DNA of 64,000 nucleotides from Mangrovibrevibacter kandeliae (GTDB lineage: Bacteria > Pseudomonadota > Alphaproteobacteria > Rhizobiales > Rhizobiaceae): NCBI RefSeq assembly GCF_024519155.1, contig NZ_JANIFJ010000006.1, forward strand, positions 186,001 to 250,000, in the 5' to 3' direction. Positions within the stretch are counted from its first letter, which is position 1, and each line of letters starts with the position of its first letter. The translations under genes and the position numbers were made by a program. Positions 20,218-28,868 of this stretch are shown here, piece after piece. The notes beneath the pieces were generated by a model that had not been told where the DNA came from, searched no databases, and saw only the letters and a list, made by a program, of their open reading frames with translations.

Positions 20218-22158
20218 CTAGCCGGCCTGCCTCACCCGCATGTACCATTCGACGAGACGGCGCACCTGACGCTCGGTAAAACCGCGCTTCATCATCCGGT
20301 CGACGAACTCACTATGCTTCTTTTCCGTTTCGCTGTCCTTCTTCGACCCGAAGCTTATCACGGGGAGAAGATCCTCGACCTGGCTGAACATGCGCTTCTC
20401 GACGACGTCGCGGATCTTCTCGTAGCTGGTCCATGAGGGATTTTCGCCGGCGTTCGCGGCCCGCGAGCGCAGCGAGAACTTCACGACCTCGTTGCGGAAG
20501 TCCTTCGGATTGGCGATGCCCGCCGGCTTCTCGACCTTCGAGAGCTCCTGGTTCAGGAGCTCGCGGTTGAGCAGCTGGCCGGTGTCGGGATCCTTATAGT
20601 CCTGGTCCTCGATCCAGGCGTCGGCATAGGCGACGTAGCGGTCGAAGAGGTTCTGCCCGTAGTCGTGGTAGCTCTCCAGATACGCCTTCTGGATCTCGTT
20701 GCCGATGAACTCGGCATAGCGCGGCGCGAGCTCGGCCTTGATGAACTCGAGGTAGCTCCGCTCCACCTCGTCCGGAAACTGCTCGCGCCGGACCGACTGT
20801 TCCAGCACGTACATGAGGTGCACCGGGTCGGCCGCGACCTCCTCGGTGTCGTGGTTGTAGGTCGCCGACAGGGCCTTGAAGGCGAAGCGGGTGGAAATGC
20901 CGTTCATGCCCTCGTCGACGCCGGCCGCGTCGCGATACTCCTGCATCGTGCGCGCCTTGGGGTCGACCTCGCGCAGGCTCTCGCCGTTGTAGACGCGCAT
21001 CTTGGCGAAGATGTTGGAGTTCTCGTGCGGCTTCAGGCGCGACAGCACCGAGAAGCGGGCGAGCATCTCCAGCGTGTCCGGGGCGCACGGGGCAGCCGAG
21101 AGCTCGGAGTTGCGCACCAGCTTCTCGTAGATCTTGGTTTCCTCGTCGACACGAAGGCAGTAGGGCACCTTGATCACGTAGATGCGGTCGATGAAGGCCT
21201 CGTTGTTCTTGTTGTTCTTGAACGAGCGCCACTCGGCCTCGTTCGAGTGGGCCATGATCATGCCGGTGAAGGGGATCGCGCCGATGTTCTCCGAGCCGAC
21301 ATAGGAGCCCTCCTGCGTCGCCGTCAGCAGCGGATGCAGCATCTTGATCGGCGCCTTGAACATCTCGACGAACTCGAGCACGCCCTGGTTCGCCCGGTTC
21401 AACCCGCCGGAGTAGGAATAGGCATCGGGGTCGTGCTGGGCGTGCATCTCGAGCCGGCGGATATCAACCTTGCCGACCAGCGAGGAGATATCCTGGTTGT
21501 TCTCGTCGCCCGGCTCGGTCTTGGCGACCGCGACCTGGCGCAGCCGCGAGGGCATCAGCTTGGCGACCTTGAACTGGGTGACGTCGCCGCCGAACTCGTC
21601 GAGACGCTTCACACACCAGGGGCTCATCAGGCCGGTGAGGCGGCGCCGCGGGATGCCGTATTCGCTCTCCAGCATCGGCCCCATGGTCTCCGGGTCGAAC
21701 AGGCCGAGCGGGCTCTCGAACACCGGGCTGAGCTCGTCGCCGGCCTTCAGCACATAGACCGGCTGCTCCTCGATCAGCGCCTTGATGCGCTCGGCGAGCG
21801 AGGACTTGCCGCCGCCAACCGGGCCGAGCAGGTAGAGGATCTGCTTGCGCTCCTCGAGGCCCTGTGCGGCCTGGCGCAGGAAGGCGACGATCCGCTCGAC
21901 CGTCTCCTCCATGCCGTAGAACTCGGCGAAGGCCGGATAGACCCTTATCGTGCGGTTGGAGAAGATGCGGCCGAGGCGCGAATCCTGCGCCGTGTCGACC
22001 ATTTCGGGCTCGCCGATCGCCGCGAGCAGGCGCTCGTGCGGCCCGGCGAACATCAAGGGGTCGGTGCGGCAGGCGGTCAGATAGTCCGCGACGCTCATCA
22101 CGGTTTCACGACGCGCCTCGTAGGCCTTCGAATAGGTCTCAAAGAGAGCAGTCGACAT
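20218..22158 (-). CDS. prkA: PrkA family serine protein kinase (YeaG-like)
   Basis: The 646-residue protein matches PrkA/YeaG in length and sequence: an N-terminal AAA+ domain with Walker A GPVGGGKSS (about residues 110-118) and a C-terminal kinase-like domain. The opening FETYSKAYEARRETVMSVADYL is family-typical in its first half. PrkA acts in the cytoplasm in sporulation or, in Gram-negatives, in adaptation to nitrogen starvation and stationary phase. It leads the operon with the DUF444 and SpoVR genes. About 400 bases without a gene precede it and must hold its promoter. Confidence 0.95.
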   Translation of the reverse strand: MSTALFETYSKAYEARRETVMSVADYLTACRTDPLMFAGPHERLLAAIGEPEMVDTAQDSRLGRIFSNRTIRVYPAFAEFYGMEETVERIVAFLRQAAQGLEERKQILYLLGPVGGGKSSLAERIKALIEEQPVYVLKAGDELSPVFESPLGLFDPETMGPMLESEYGIPRRRLTGLMSPWCVKRLDEFGGDVTQFKVAKLMPSRLRQVAVAKTEPGDENNQDISSLVGKVDIRRLEMHAQHDPDAYSYSGGLNRANQGVLEFVEMFKAPIKMLHPLLTATQEGSYVGSENIGAIPFTGMIMAHSNEAEWRSFKNNKNNEAFIDRIYVIKVPYCLRVDEETKIYEKLVRNSELSAAPCAPDTLEMLARFSVLSRLKPHENSNIFAKMRVYNGESLREVDPKARTMQEYRDAAGVDEGMNGISTRFAFKALSATYNHDTEEVAADPVHLMYVLEQSVRREQFPDEVERSYLEFIKAELAPRYAEFIGNEIQKAYLESYHDYGQNLFDRYVAYADAWIEDQDYKDPDTGQLLNRELLNQELSKVEKPAGIANPKDFRNEVVKFSLRSRAANAGENPSWTSYEKIRDVVEKRMFSQVEDLLPVISFGSKKDSETEKKHSEFVDRMMKRGFTERQVRRLVEWYMRVRQAG

Positions 22159-22555
22159 AGGGCCTCCAGATCATCCGGAGCGGGCCGCGAACGGCGTCCG
22201 GGACGGTTCGACACTTCGAAGTGGACATAGTTGCGCTGCGATATGCAAGCCCGATCAGCGGATTGTGCGGTGCTGCGACGTGATTGTCGCAGTCCGCTCC
22301 GCCTGCGAAAGCATTTGAGCATGAAGGCTTTTTTCCGGCCGGCCCTGCGCAGCCGGGGGCGCGCGGCGTCCGTCGGAGAGCGCAGTCGATCTCTGGTCGC
22401 AGCCGGTGGAGGGGAGGCCGAGGCCGAGAGCAAACGTGCGTGACCCGAGGCGCACGAGGCGCGCCGGCGCCGACTGGCGGCGCCTCCGGGTCGTCAGGCC
22501 GAATCAGCTTTCGGCTTTACAGTTCGCCTGACGTAGAGCTGGGCGGCGGCGCCGG
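22159..22555. other. Gene-free region upstream of prkA
   Basis: No convincing gene is found in these 397 bases; the open frames lack family similarity and ribosome-binding sites. The half nearest prkA (22159-22340) is less GC-rich than its surroundings and presumably holds the operon promoter. I could not identify a specific sigma factor motif or a terminator hairpin for the upstream tetR gene. Confidence 0.5.
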
Positions 22556-23182
22556 TCAGCCGACCCTCGCGTGCTGCAGCCCATCGCAGACGCGGGTCAC
22601 CAGGAAGGCGAGCTCGTCGGCGACCTGGTCCCGCGGCACCGCGACGAAGAAGCCGGCGAGCGCTGTGGAAACGATCCCGTGCACTGCGGCGAGGAGCGTG
22701 CGCGCGTGCCGCCAGGCGTCGGCCTCGCCCATCGTTGGCGAGAGGCGCTGCAGCGCGCCGGTGATGTAGCCCATCAGGCGCAGATGCTCGTCGAGGTGCC
22801 AGCCGGCCGTCGGCGCACGCATGGTGACGCTCGCCCGCTCGAACAGCGCCGACCAGAGATGGACGTTGTCGACGGCGAAGCGGTGATAGGCGAGGGCAAG
22901 GCCGACCAGCACCTCGCGGGGCGGTGCCTCGTTGCGATCGGGCAGCGCCGCGACGATGGTGGCGTCAAGCCGGGCAAGCGTCTGCGAATTGACGGCGACG
23001 ACCACCGCGTCAAGATCGGCGAAGTAGCTGTAGATCTTGCCCGTCGCCATGCCGAGACCCTCGGCGAGCGCGCGGGCCTTCAGCGCCGCGAGGCCGTCTG
23101 CTTCGATCTGCCGCCGGGCCGCCTCGACGATGCGGCTGCGGATCGCGTTTTCCTCGTCCTCGGTAAAGCGCCGACGTGCCAC
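22556..23182 (-). CDS. TetR family transcriptional regulator
   Basis: With the GTG at 23182 the product has 208 residues. It begins with a basic stretch, then the TetR helix-turn-helix (IVEAARRQIEADGLAALKARA in part, then GMATGKIYSYF at about residues 45-55), then a ligand-binding C-terminal domain of the TetR_C type. I prefer this start because AAAGGA lies five bases upstream; a longer form from 23248 would reach into the operator region. It is divergent from the YiaA/B-like gene and lies beside two palindromes that fit TetR operators, so autoregulation and control of the divergent genes are likely. The inducing ligand is unknown. Confidence 0.88.
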   Translation of the reverse strand: MARRRFTEDEENAIRSRIVEAARRQIEADGLAALKARALAEGLGMATGKIYSYFADLDAVVVAVNSQTLARLDATIVAALPDRNEAPPREVLVGLALAYHRFAVDNVHLWSALFERASVTMRAPTAGWHLDEHLRLMGYITGALQRLSPTMGEADAWRHARTLLAAVHGIVSTALAGFFVAVPRDQVADELAFLVTRVCDGLQHARVG

Positions 23183-23258
23183 CTGCGTCCTTTCCCTCGA
23201 CCGCCGCCCCTGGAGCGGTTCGATGCCTGCCGGATGCTCTAGCAGCACCCTTTAATTC

Positions 23259-23326
23259 GAACAACGTTCATAAAACGCTTGCAGGACGTTCGGAGCTGCG
23301 CTACCCATAGGCTGAACATCGTTCAT
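23259..23326. promoter_or_regulatory. Pair of palindromic operators between tetR and YiaA/B-like gene
   Basis: Two nearly identical inverted repeats occur 54 bases apart: CGAACAACGTTCAT at 23259-23272 and TGAACATCGTTCAT at 23313-23326. The second contains the perfect palindrome TGAAC-N3-GTTCA. The spacing and position in the divergent promoter region fit binding sites of the adjacent TetR-type repressor. Duplicated operators would allow control of both directions. Confidence 0.65.
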
Positions 23327-23341
23327 CAAAGGAGAATCGCC

Positions 23342-23617
23342 ATGCATTCCCGCATCCAGAAGCCCAGCGCCGCCTGGGTCTCCTTCTCCTGCGCATCCGT
23401 TGTCCTGTCCGCAGGTCTCCTCGGCTACGGCCTCCTGTCGATGCCGATCGACCAGTGGCAGCGCTTCTTCCTCCTGATGGGGATCGCGATGTTCGCGCAG
23501 GCGATCGTCGTCGCGACGAAGACGCTGCGCGACAACGAGGAGGCGGAGAAGCTCATGCGCGAGCCCGACGATGCCGGAGCCGTGCGGCTCCCGCGCGAGC
23601 TGCAGGGCTCCGTCTGA
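23342..23617 (+). CDS. YiaA/YiaB-like small inner-membrane protein
   Basis: The 91-residue protein begins MHSRIQKPSAAWVSFSCASV and has two hydrophobic helices joined by a short polar loop, followed by KTLRDNEEAEK, a pattern matching the YiaA/YiaB two-helix inner-membrane family. Function is unknown in general. ATG 23342 has a strong AGGAG site nine bases upstream. The operator palindrome at 23313-23326 lies just before the ribosome-binding site, so this gene is probably a direct target of the divergent TetR repressor, and the acyltransferase gene 91 bases downstream may be co-transcribed. Confidence 0.8.
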   Translation: MHSRIQKPSAAWVSFSCASVVLSAGLLGYGLLSMPIDQWQRFFLLMGIAMFAQAIVVATKTLRDNEEAEKLMREPDDAGAVRLPRELQGSV

Positions 23618-23708
23618 TCGAAGGGTCGCCCGGCCCGCCGCCGCGCGGACGCCCGTCTTTGCCACCGCCTGCCGCTGCGGCTAGGCTTTCCGTTCAAGGA
23701 GACCGCAG

Positions 23709-26700
23709 ATGTCGTCTTCCATGCTCTTCTCGAAACGCTTCGGTCCGCTCTTCGCGACCCAGTTCCTGTCCGCCTTCGTCGACAACTTCCTCAAGAACGC
23801 ACTGGTCTTCGTGCTCCTGTTCAGCCTCGGCGCCGAAGATGCGCAGAGCCTCGTGACGCTCGCCGGCGCGATCTTCATCGCCCCGTTCGTGTTCCTTTCC
23901 GGGCTCGGCGGCGAGCTCGCCGACAAATACGACAAGGCTCTCGTCGCCCGGCGGCTGAAGCTCGCCGAGATCGGCGCGGCGGGCGTCGCCGCGGCCGGCT
24001 TCATCCTCGGATCGATCCCGATCCTCTTCGTCGCGCTGTTCCTGTTCGGCACGGTGTCGGCGCTGTTCGGGCCGCTGAAATACGGCATCCTGCCCGACCA
24101 TCTCGAAGCGACCGAACTGCCGAAGGCGAACGCCTTCATCGAAGGCGCGACCTTCGCCGCGATCCTCGCCGGCACCATCGCGGGCGGCCTCGCCGCCTAC
24201 CTGCCGGTCACGGTCTTCGCGCCGCTGATGCTCGCCATCTCGCTCGGCTGCTGGCTCTGCAGCCGCGCCATCCCGTCGACACGGCCCGCCGCGCCCGACC
24301 TTGCCATCGACGCCAACGTCCTGCGCTCGAGCTGGCACCTCCTGCGCGAGCTCACCGCCGACCGGCGCATCCTCGTCACCGCGCTCGCCGTCTCCTGGTT
24401 CTGGGGCGTCGGCCTGATCGCCCTGTCGCTGCTGCCCGCCCTCGTCACCGCGGTCCTGGCCGGGCCGGAGTGGGGCGTGACCTTCTTCCTCACCGTCTTC
24501 GCCGTGGCCGTCGCCGCGGGGTCGGCCGCCGCCTCCTGGCTCTCGGCGGGGCGCACGCTGCTCCTGCCGGCGGTGATCGGCTCGGCCCTCGTGGCGCTCG
24601 CCTGCGGCGCGCTCGCGCTCGTCGCACGTGCCGGCACGCCCGTCGGGGACACCGGCATCGCCGGCTTCCTCCTGAATCCGACCGTGTTGGCGACCGATGC
24701 GACCCTGGCGCTCCTCGCCTTCGGCGGCGGCCTCCTGGTGGTGCCGACCTTCGCCGCGATCCAGGTCTGGGCGCCGAGCGCCCACCGGGCGCGGGTCATC
24801 GCCGGCGTCAACGTCCTGTCGGCGCTCGTCATGGCCGGTGCCGGAATTCTCGTTGCCGCGGCGCAGGCCGCCGGCGCCTCCATCGGCGCCGTCTTCGCGG
24901 TGGTCGCGGTCCTTGGCCTTGCCGCGACCTTGGCAATGGCGCGCCACCTGCCGTTCTCCGGCATGCGCGACGCTGCGACGATCCTGTTCCGCGTCTTCCA
25001 CCGGCTGGAGATCGTCGGCGCCGAGAACATCGGGAAGGCCGGGCCGAACCCGATCCTCGCGCTGAACCATGTGAGCTACCTCGATGCGGCGCTGGCGCTC
25101 TGCCTGTCGGACCGCGACCCGGTCTTTGCCATCGACCACACGATCGCTCAGGCCTGGTGGGTGAAGCCCTTCCTGCGCCTGACCCGGGCGATGCCGCTCG
25201 ACCCCACCAAGCCGCTGGCGGTGCGCTCGCTGGTCAAGGCGGTCGGGTCCGGCGATCCGCTGGTGATCTTCCCGGAGGGGCGGATCACCGTCACCGGCTC
25301 CCTGATGAAGGTCTATGACGGCGCCGGGCTCGTCGCCGACAAGACCGGCGCGCCGATCCTGCCGGTGCGCATCGAGGGACTGGAGCGCTCCTATGCCTCG
25401 CGTCTCGATGGCCGGACGGTCCGGCGCAGCCTGTTCCCGAAGGTGCGGGTGACCATCGAAGCGCCGCAGGCGCTGCGGCTCGACCCCGAGCTGAAGGGCC
25501 GCCGGCGCCGCGCGGCGGCGGGCGCCGAGCTCTACCGGATCATGTCCGACCTCGTCTTCACCACGACGCCGATCGATGGCACCGTCTTCGACCACGTGGT
25601 CCGGGCGGCGCGGCTGCACGGGCACGGGGCGCTGGCGGTGCAGGACCCGGTGTCGGGCGATCTCTCCTACGGCAAGCTGCTCGCCGGCGCGCGGGTGCTG
25701 GCCGAGCGCTTCCACCGCGACTTCGCCGGCGAAGCGACCCTCGGCATCATGCTGCCCAACGCCAACGGCGCGGTCGCGACGCTCCTCGGCGTCCTGTCGG
25801 CCGGCAAGGTGCCGGCGATGGTCAACTTCTCGGCCGGCGCCAGCGCCATCCGCTCCTCGATGGCGGCAGCGCAGGTGAAGACGGTCCTCACCTCGCGCGC
25901 CTTCGTTGCGAAGGGCAAGCTGGAGCCGCTGGTGGAAGCGCTGGCAGCTGACGTCCGCTTCGTCTGGCTGGAGGATCTGCGCCAGGCGGTCACGACCCTC
26001 GACAAGCTGCGCGGCCTGCTGCGGCGCGACCGGCCGGTGCTAGCGCGCGGCAACGACGATGTGGCCGCGATCCTCTTCACCTCGGGTTCGGAGGGTCTGC
26101 CGAAGGGCGTCGTCCTGACCCATCGCAACGTCCTCGCCAACGTCGCGCAGGCGGCGGCCCGCATCGACTTCGGCCCGCACGACAAGCTCCTGAACGTCCT
26201 GCCGCTGTTCCATGCCTTCGGGCTGACGGCCGGGCTGCTGCTGCCGCTCACCTCGGGCGTGCCGACGGTGCTCTACCCCTCGCCGCTGCACTACAAGATC
26301 GTGCCGGAGATGATCTACCGCTACAACGCGACGATCCTGTTCGGCACCGACACCTTCCTCGCCGGCTATGCGCGTTCGGCCAATCCCTACGACTTCCGCT
26401 CGCTGCGCTACGTCTTCGCCGGCGCCGAGCCGGTGAAGGAGGCGACGCGCCGGGTCTACATGGAGAAGTTCGGGCTGCGCCTCCTGGAAGGCTACGGCAC
26501 CACCGAGACCGCGCCGGTGCTGGCGCTGAACACCCCGATGTATGCCCGTCCGGGTTCGGTCGGGAAGCTCTTTCCCGGCATCGAGGCGCGGCTCGAGCCG
26601 GTGGCGGGCATCGCCGGGGGCGGCCGGCTCCTGGTGCGCGGGCCGAACGTGATGGCCGGCTATCTCGAGGCGAGCGCGCCGGGCGTGCTCGAGCGGCCGG

Positions 26701-27101
26701 CGGAGGGCTGGCACGACACGGGCGACATCGTGAGCCTCGACGCCGACGGCTTCGTCACGATCCTCGGCCGGGCCAAGCGCTTCGCCAAGATCGGCGGCGA
26801 GATGGTGTCGCTGGCTGTGGTGGAGAGCCTTGCGGCCGAGCTCTGGCCGGATGCGCCCTCGGCCGCCGCCGCGCTGCCCGATCCGAAGAAGGGCGAGCGA
26901 ATCGTCCTTTTGACCGAGCTTGAGGGCGCGACCCGCGCCGCCTTCGCCGCCTTTGCCCGCAGCCGCAACGCCCCGGATCTGGCGGTGCCGGCCGAGGTGG
27001 CGATCGGCAAGGTGCCGCTGCTCGGCTCGGGCAAGACAGACTTCCCGGCGGCCAAGCGCGCGCTGGAGGAGCGGCTGGGGCAGGTGTCGGCCGCGGCGTG
27101 A
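23709..27101 (+). CDS. MFS / acyltransferase / acyl-ACP synthetase fusion (LplT-Aas type)
   Basis: The 1130-residue protein joins three functions. Residues 1-410 form a 12-helix MFS transporter of LplT type. Residues about 425-620 form a PlsC-type acyltransferase with NHVSYLD (453-459) and FPEGR (521-525). Residues about 640-1130 form an AMP-forming acyl-ACP synthetase with LFTSGSEGLPKG near 790 and a GYGTTETAP motif. In other bacteria LplT imports lysophospholipid and Aas reacylates it; here both lie in one inner-membrane polypeptide, which would allow direct hand-over. The synthetase and transferase halves look complete. It lies downstream of the YiaA/B-like gene, possibly under the same TetR control. 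Confidence 0.94.
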   Translation: MSSSMLFSKRFGPLFATQFLSAFVDNFLKNALVFVLLFSLGAEDAQSLVTLAGAIFIAPFVFLSGLGGELADKYDKALVARRLKLAEIGAAGVAAAGFILGSIPILFVALFLFGTVSALFGPLKYGILPDHLEATELPKANAFIEGATFAAILAGTIAGGLAAYLPVTVFAPLMLAISLGCWLCSRAIPSTRPAAPDLAIDANVLRSSWHLLRELTADRRILVTALAVSWFWGVGLIALSLLPALVTAVLAGPEWGVTFFLTVFAVAVAAGSAAASWLSAGRTLLLPAVIGSALVALACGALALVARAGTPVGDTGIAGFLLNPTVLATDATLALLAFGGGLLVVPTFAAIQVWAPSAHRARVIAGVNVLSALVMAGAGILVAAAQAAGASIGAVFAVVAVLGLAATLAMARHLPFSGMRDAATILFRVFHRLEIVGAENIGKAGPNPILALNHVSYLDAALALCLSDRDPVFAIDHTIAQAWWVKPFLRLTRAMPLDPTKPLAVRSLVKAVGSGDPLVIFPEGRITVTGSLMKVYDGAGLVADKTGAPILPVRIEGLERSYASRLDGRTVRRSLFPKVRVTIEAPQALRLDPELKGRRRRAAAGAELYRIMSDLVFTTTPIDGTVFDHVVRAARLHGHGALAVQDPVSGDLSYGKLLAGARVLAERFHRDFAGEATLGIMLPNANGAVATLLGVLSAGKVPAMVNFSAGASAIRSSMAAAQVKTVLTSRAFVAKGKLEPLVEALAADVRFVWLEDLRQAVTTLDKLRGLLRRDRPVLARGNDDVAAILFTSGSEGLPKGVVLTHRNVLANVAQAAARIDFGPHDKLLNVLPLFHAFGLTAGLLLPLTSGVPTVLYPSPLHYKIVPEMIYRYNATILFGTDTFLAGYARSANPYDFRSLRYVFAGAEPVKEATRRVYMEKFGLRLLEGYGTTETAPVLALNTPMYARPGSVGKLFPGIEARLEPVAGIAGGGRLLVRGPNVMAGYLEASAPGVLERPAEGWHDTGDIVSLDADGFVTILGRAKRFAKIGGEMVSLAVVESLAAELWPDAPSAAAALPDPKKGERIVLLTELEGATRAAFAAFARSRNAPDLAVPAEVAIGKVPLLGSGKTDFPAAKRALEERLGQVSAAA

Positions 27102-27130
27102 GCCGGGCGGGCTTGGCTCGTGAAGATTGG

Positions 27131-27158
27131 AAGGCGCGACGGGCGACCGTCGCGCCTT
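27131..27158. terminator. Bidirectional terminator hairpin between convergent genes
   Basis: A perfect 12-bp stem (AAGGCGCGACGG and its complement) is closed by the tetraloop GCGA. It sits between the stop of the acyltransferase fusion (27101) and the stop of the ABC ATPase gene (27172), as expected for a shared terminator. A strong T-run is lacking on either side. Confidence 0.7.
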
Positions 27159-27171
27159 GCGGCCGCTTCCG

Positions 27172-28068
27172 TCAGCCGGGAAGCGCCCGCACGAAATGGT
27201 TCGGGCCGACCTCGCGCACCTCGCGCGTCGGCACGGCGGCGGCCTGGCGCACCGCGGCGGCCGCGTCCGGATCGAGGCGGCCCGCCGGATCGGCGAAACG
27301 GATCTGCGGGTCGGGCACGGCCGAGAGCAGGAGCCGCGTATAGGGATGGGCGGGCCGGTCGATCACCGACGCGGTCGCGCCCCATTCAAGGATCTGCCCG
27401 GCGTACATCACCGCGATGTCCTCGGCGACATAGCGGGCGGTCGCGATGTCGTGGGTGATGTAGAGGAGGCCGAGGCGCATCTCCTGCTTCATCGCGTTGA
27501 GGAGATTGAGGACGCCGAGCCGCACCGAGACGTCCAGCATCGAGGTCGGCTCGTCGGCCACCAGCACCTCGGGGCGGACGGCGAGCGCCCGGGCGATGTT
27601 GATGCGCTGGCGCTGGCCCCCGGAGAGCTCGAAGGGATGGCGGTCGACGAGCCGCTCCGGATCGAGCTGGACGAGGCGCAGGAGCTCCAGCACCTCGGCG
27701 TCGATGGCCGCCCCTTTCAGCTCCGGGCGGTGGAGGCGCAGCGGCCGGCGCAGGTGGTGGCGGATATTGTGCGCCGGATTGAGCGAGGCGAAGGGATCCT
27801 GGAAGATCATCTGGACCGCGCGCCGATAGGCGACGAGGTCGGTCCGGTCGCCCATTGGCTTGCCGCGGAACACGAGCTTGCCGCCGTCGGGCGCATAATC
27901 GCGCATCACCAGCCGGGCGCAGGTGGTCTTGCCGCTGCCCGACTCGCCGACGACGGCGAGCGCGCGGCCGGCCTTCAGCTCGAAGGAGACGCCACGCGCC
28001 GCGTGGATCATCGCGTCGCCGTAGCCGAAGGTCTTGGTGACGTCGTCGAGGGCGAGAAGCGCGGTCAT
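27172..28068 (-). CDS. Peptide/oligosaccharide ABC importer ATP-binding protein (OppF/DppF-like)
   Basis: The 298-residue ATPase has Walker A GESGSGKTT (residues 41-49), signature LSGGQRQRI and Walker B VLVADEP, plus a C-terminal tail of the DppF type ending near NHFVRALPG. It energises import through the two permeases encoded upstream. Its ATG overlaps the stop of the OppD-like gene by four bases (28065-28068), so both ATPases are translated together. It is the last gene of the five-gene transporter operon and faces a bidirectional terminator. Confidence 0.95.
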   Translation of the reverse strand: MTALLALDDVTKTFGYGDAMIHAARGVSFELKAGRALAVVGESGSGKTTCARLVMRDYAPDGGKLVFRGKPMGDRTDLVAYRRAVQMIFQDPFASLNPAHNIRHHLRRPLRLHRPELKGAAIDAEVLELLRLVQLDPERLVDRHPFELSGGQRQRINIARALAVRPEVLVADEPTSMLDVSVRLGVLNLLNAMKQEMRLGLLYITHDIATARYVAEDIAVMYAGQILEWGATASVIDRPAHPYTRLLLSAVPDPQIRFADPAGRLDPDAAAAVRQAAAVPTREVREVGPNHFVRALPG

Positions 28069-28868
28069 GCGCCGTGCTCCGCGTGCAGCGAGGGGAAGGC
28101 CGCCCAGAGCTGGCGCGTGTAGTCGTGCTTCGGCGCGTCGTGGATGGTCGCGGCGTTGTCCACCTCGACGAGCCTGCCGGCGAGCATGATGCCGATGCGG
28201 TCGCAGAACTGGGTCATCAGGCCGAGATCGTGGGTGATGAACAGGACCGAGAAGCCGAAGCGCCGGCGCAGCTCGTCGATCCGCTGCAGGATCTCGCGCT
28301 GCACGACGACGTCGAGGGCGGTCGTCGGCTCGTCCATGATCACCAGCTTCGGGTTCAGCGCCATGCAGATGGCGATGACGATGCGCTGGCGCATGCCGCC
28401 CGAGAACTGATGCGGATAGTCCCGCATCCGGTCAGGGTCGATGTCGACGAGCCGCAGCACCTCGGCGATCCGCTCGCGCCGGCGGCTGCGGTCGCGCTCG
28501 CCATGCGTTTTCAGGACGTCATGGAACTGGTCCTCGACCCGCAGCACCGGGTTGAGCGAGTTCATCGCGCTCTGGAAGACCATCGCGACCTCGCGCCAGC
28601 GGAACTGGCGCAGCGCCTCCGCCGGCAGGTCGAGGACGTCGCGCCCGTCGAGGAGGATGCGGCTCTCCCTGCGGATCAGGGCCGGCGGCCGGTGCAGGCG
28701 GCTGATCGCGAAGGCAATCGTGCTCTTGCCGCAGCCGGATTCGCCGGCAAGGCCGAACACCTCGCCCGGCGCAATGTCGAAGGAGACGTCGTCGACGGCG
28801 CGGAAGTCTGAGGCGAGGCCGACGTAGTCGATGGTGAGGTTGCGGACGGAGAGGAGGGGGCGCGTCAC
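28065..28868 (-). CDS. Peptide/oligosaccharide ABC importer ATP-binding protein (OppD/DppD-like)
   Basis: With the GTG start at 28868 this is a 267-residue ATPase with Walker A GESGCGKST (42-50), signature FSGGMRQRI and Walker B LVIMDEPTTALD. It is shorter than usual OppD/DppD (about 330 residues): it stops soon after the H-loop and lacks most of the C-terminal extension. The GTG overlaps the TGA of the upstream permease gene (GTGA, 28865-28868), which supports this start and coupled translation. Confidence 0.93.
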   Translation of the reverse strand: MTRPLLSVRNLTIDYVGLASDFRAVDDVSFDIAPGEVFGLAGESGCGKSTIAFAISRLHRPPALIRRESRILLDGRDVLDLPAEALRQFRWREVAMVFQSAMNSLNPVLRVEDQFHDVLKTHGERDRSRRRERIAEVLRLVDIDPDRMRDYPHQFSGGMRQRIVIAICMALNPKLVIMDEPTTALDVVVQREILQRIDELRRRFGFSVLFITHDLGLMTQFCDRIGIMLAGRLVEVDNAATIHDAPKHDYTRQLWAAFPSLHAEHGA

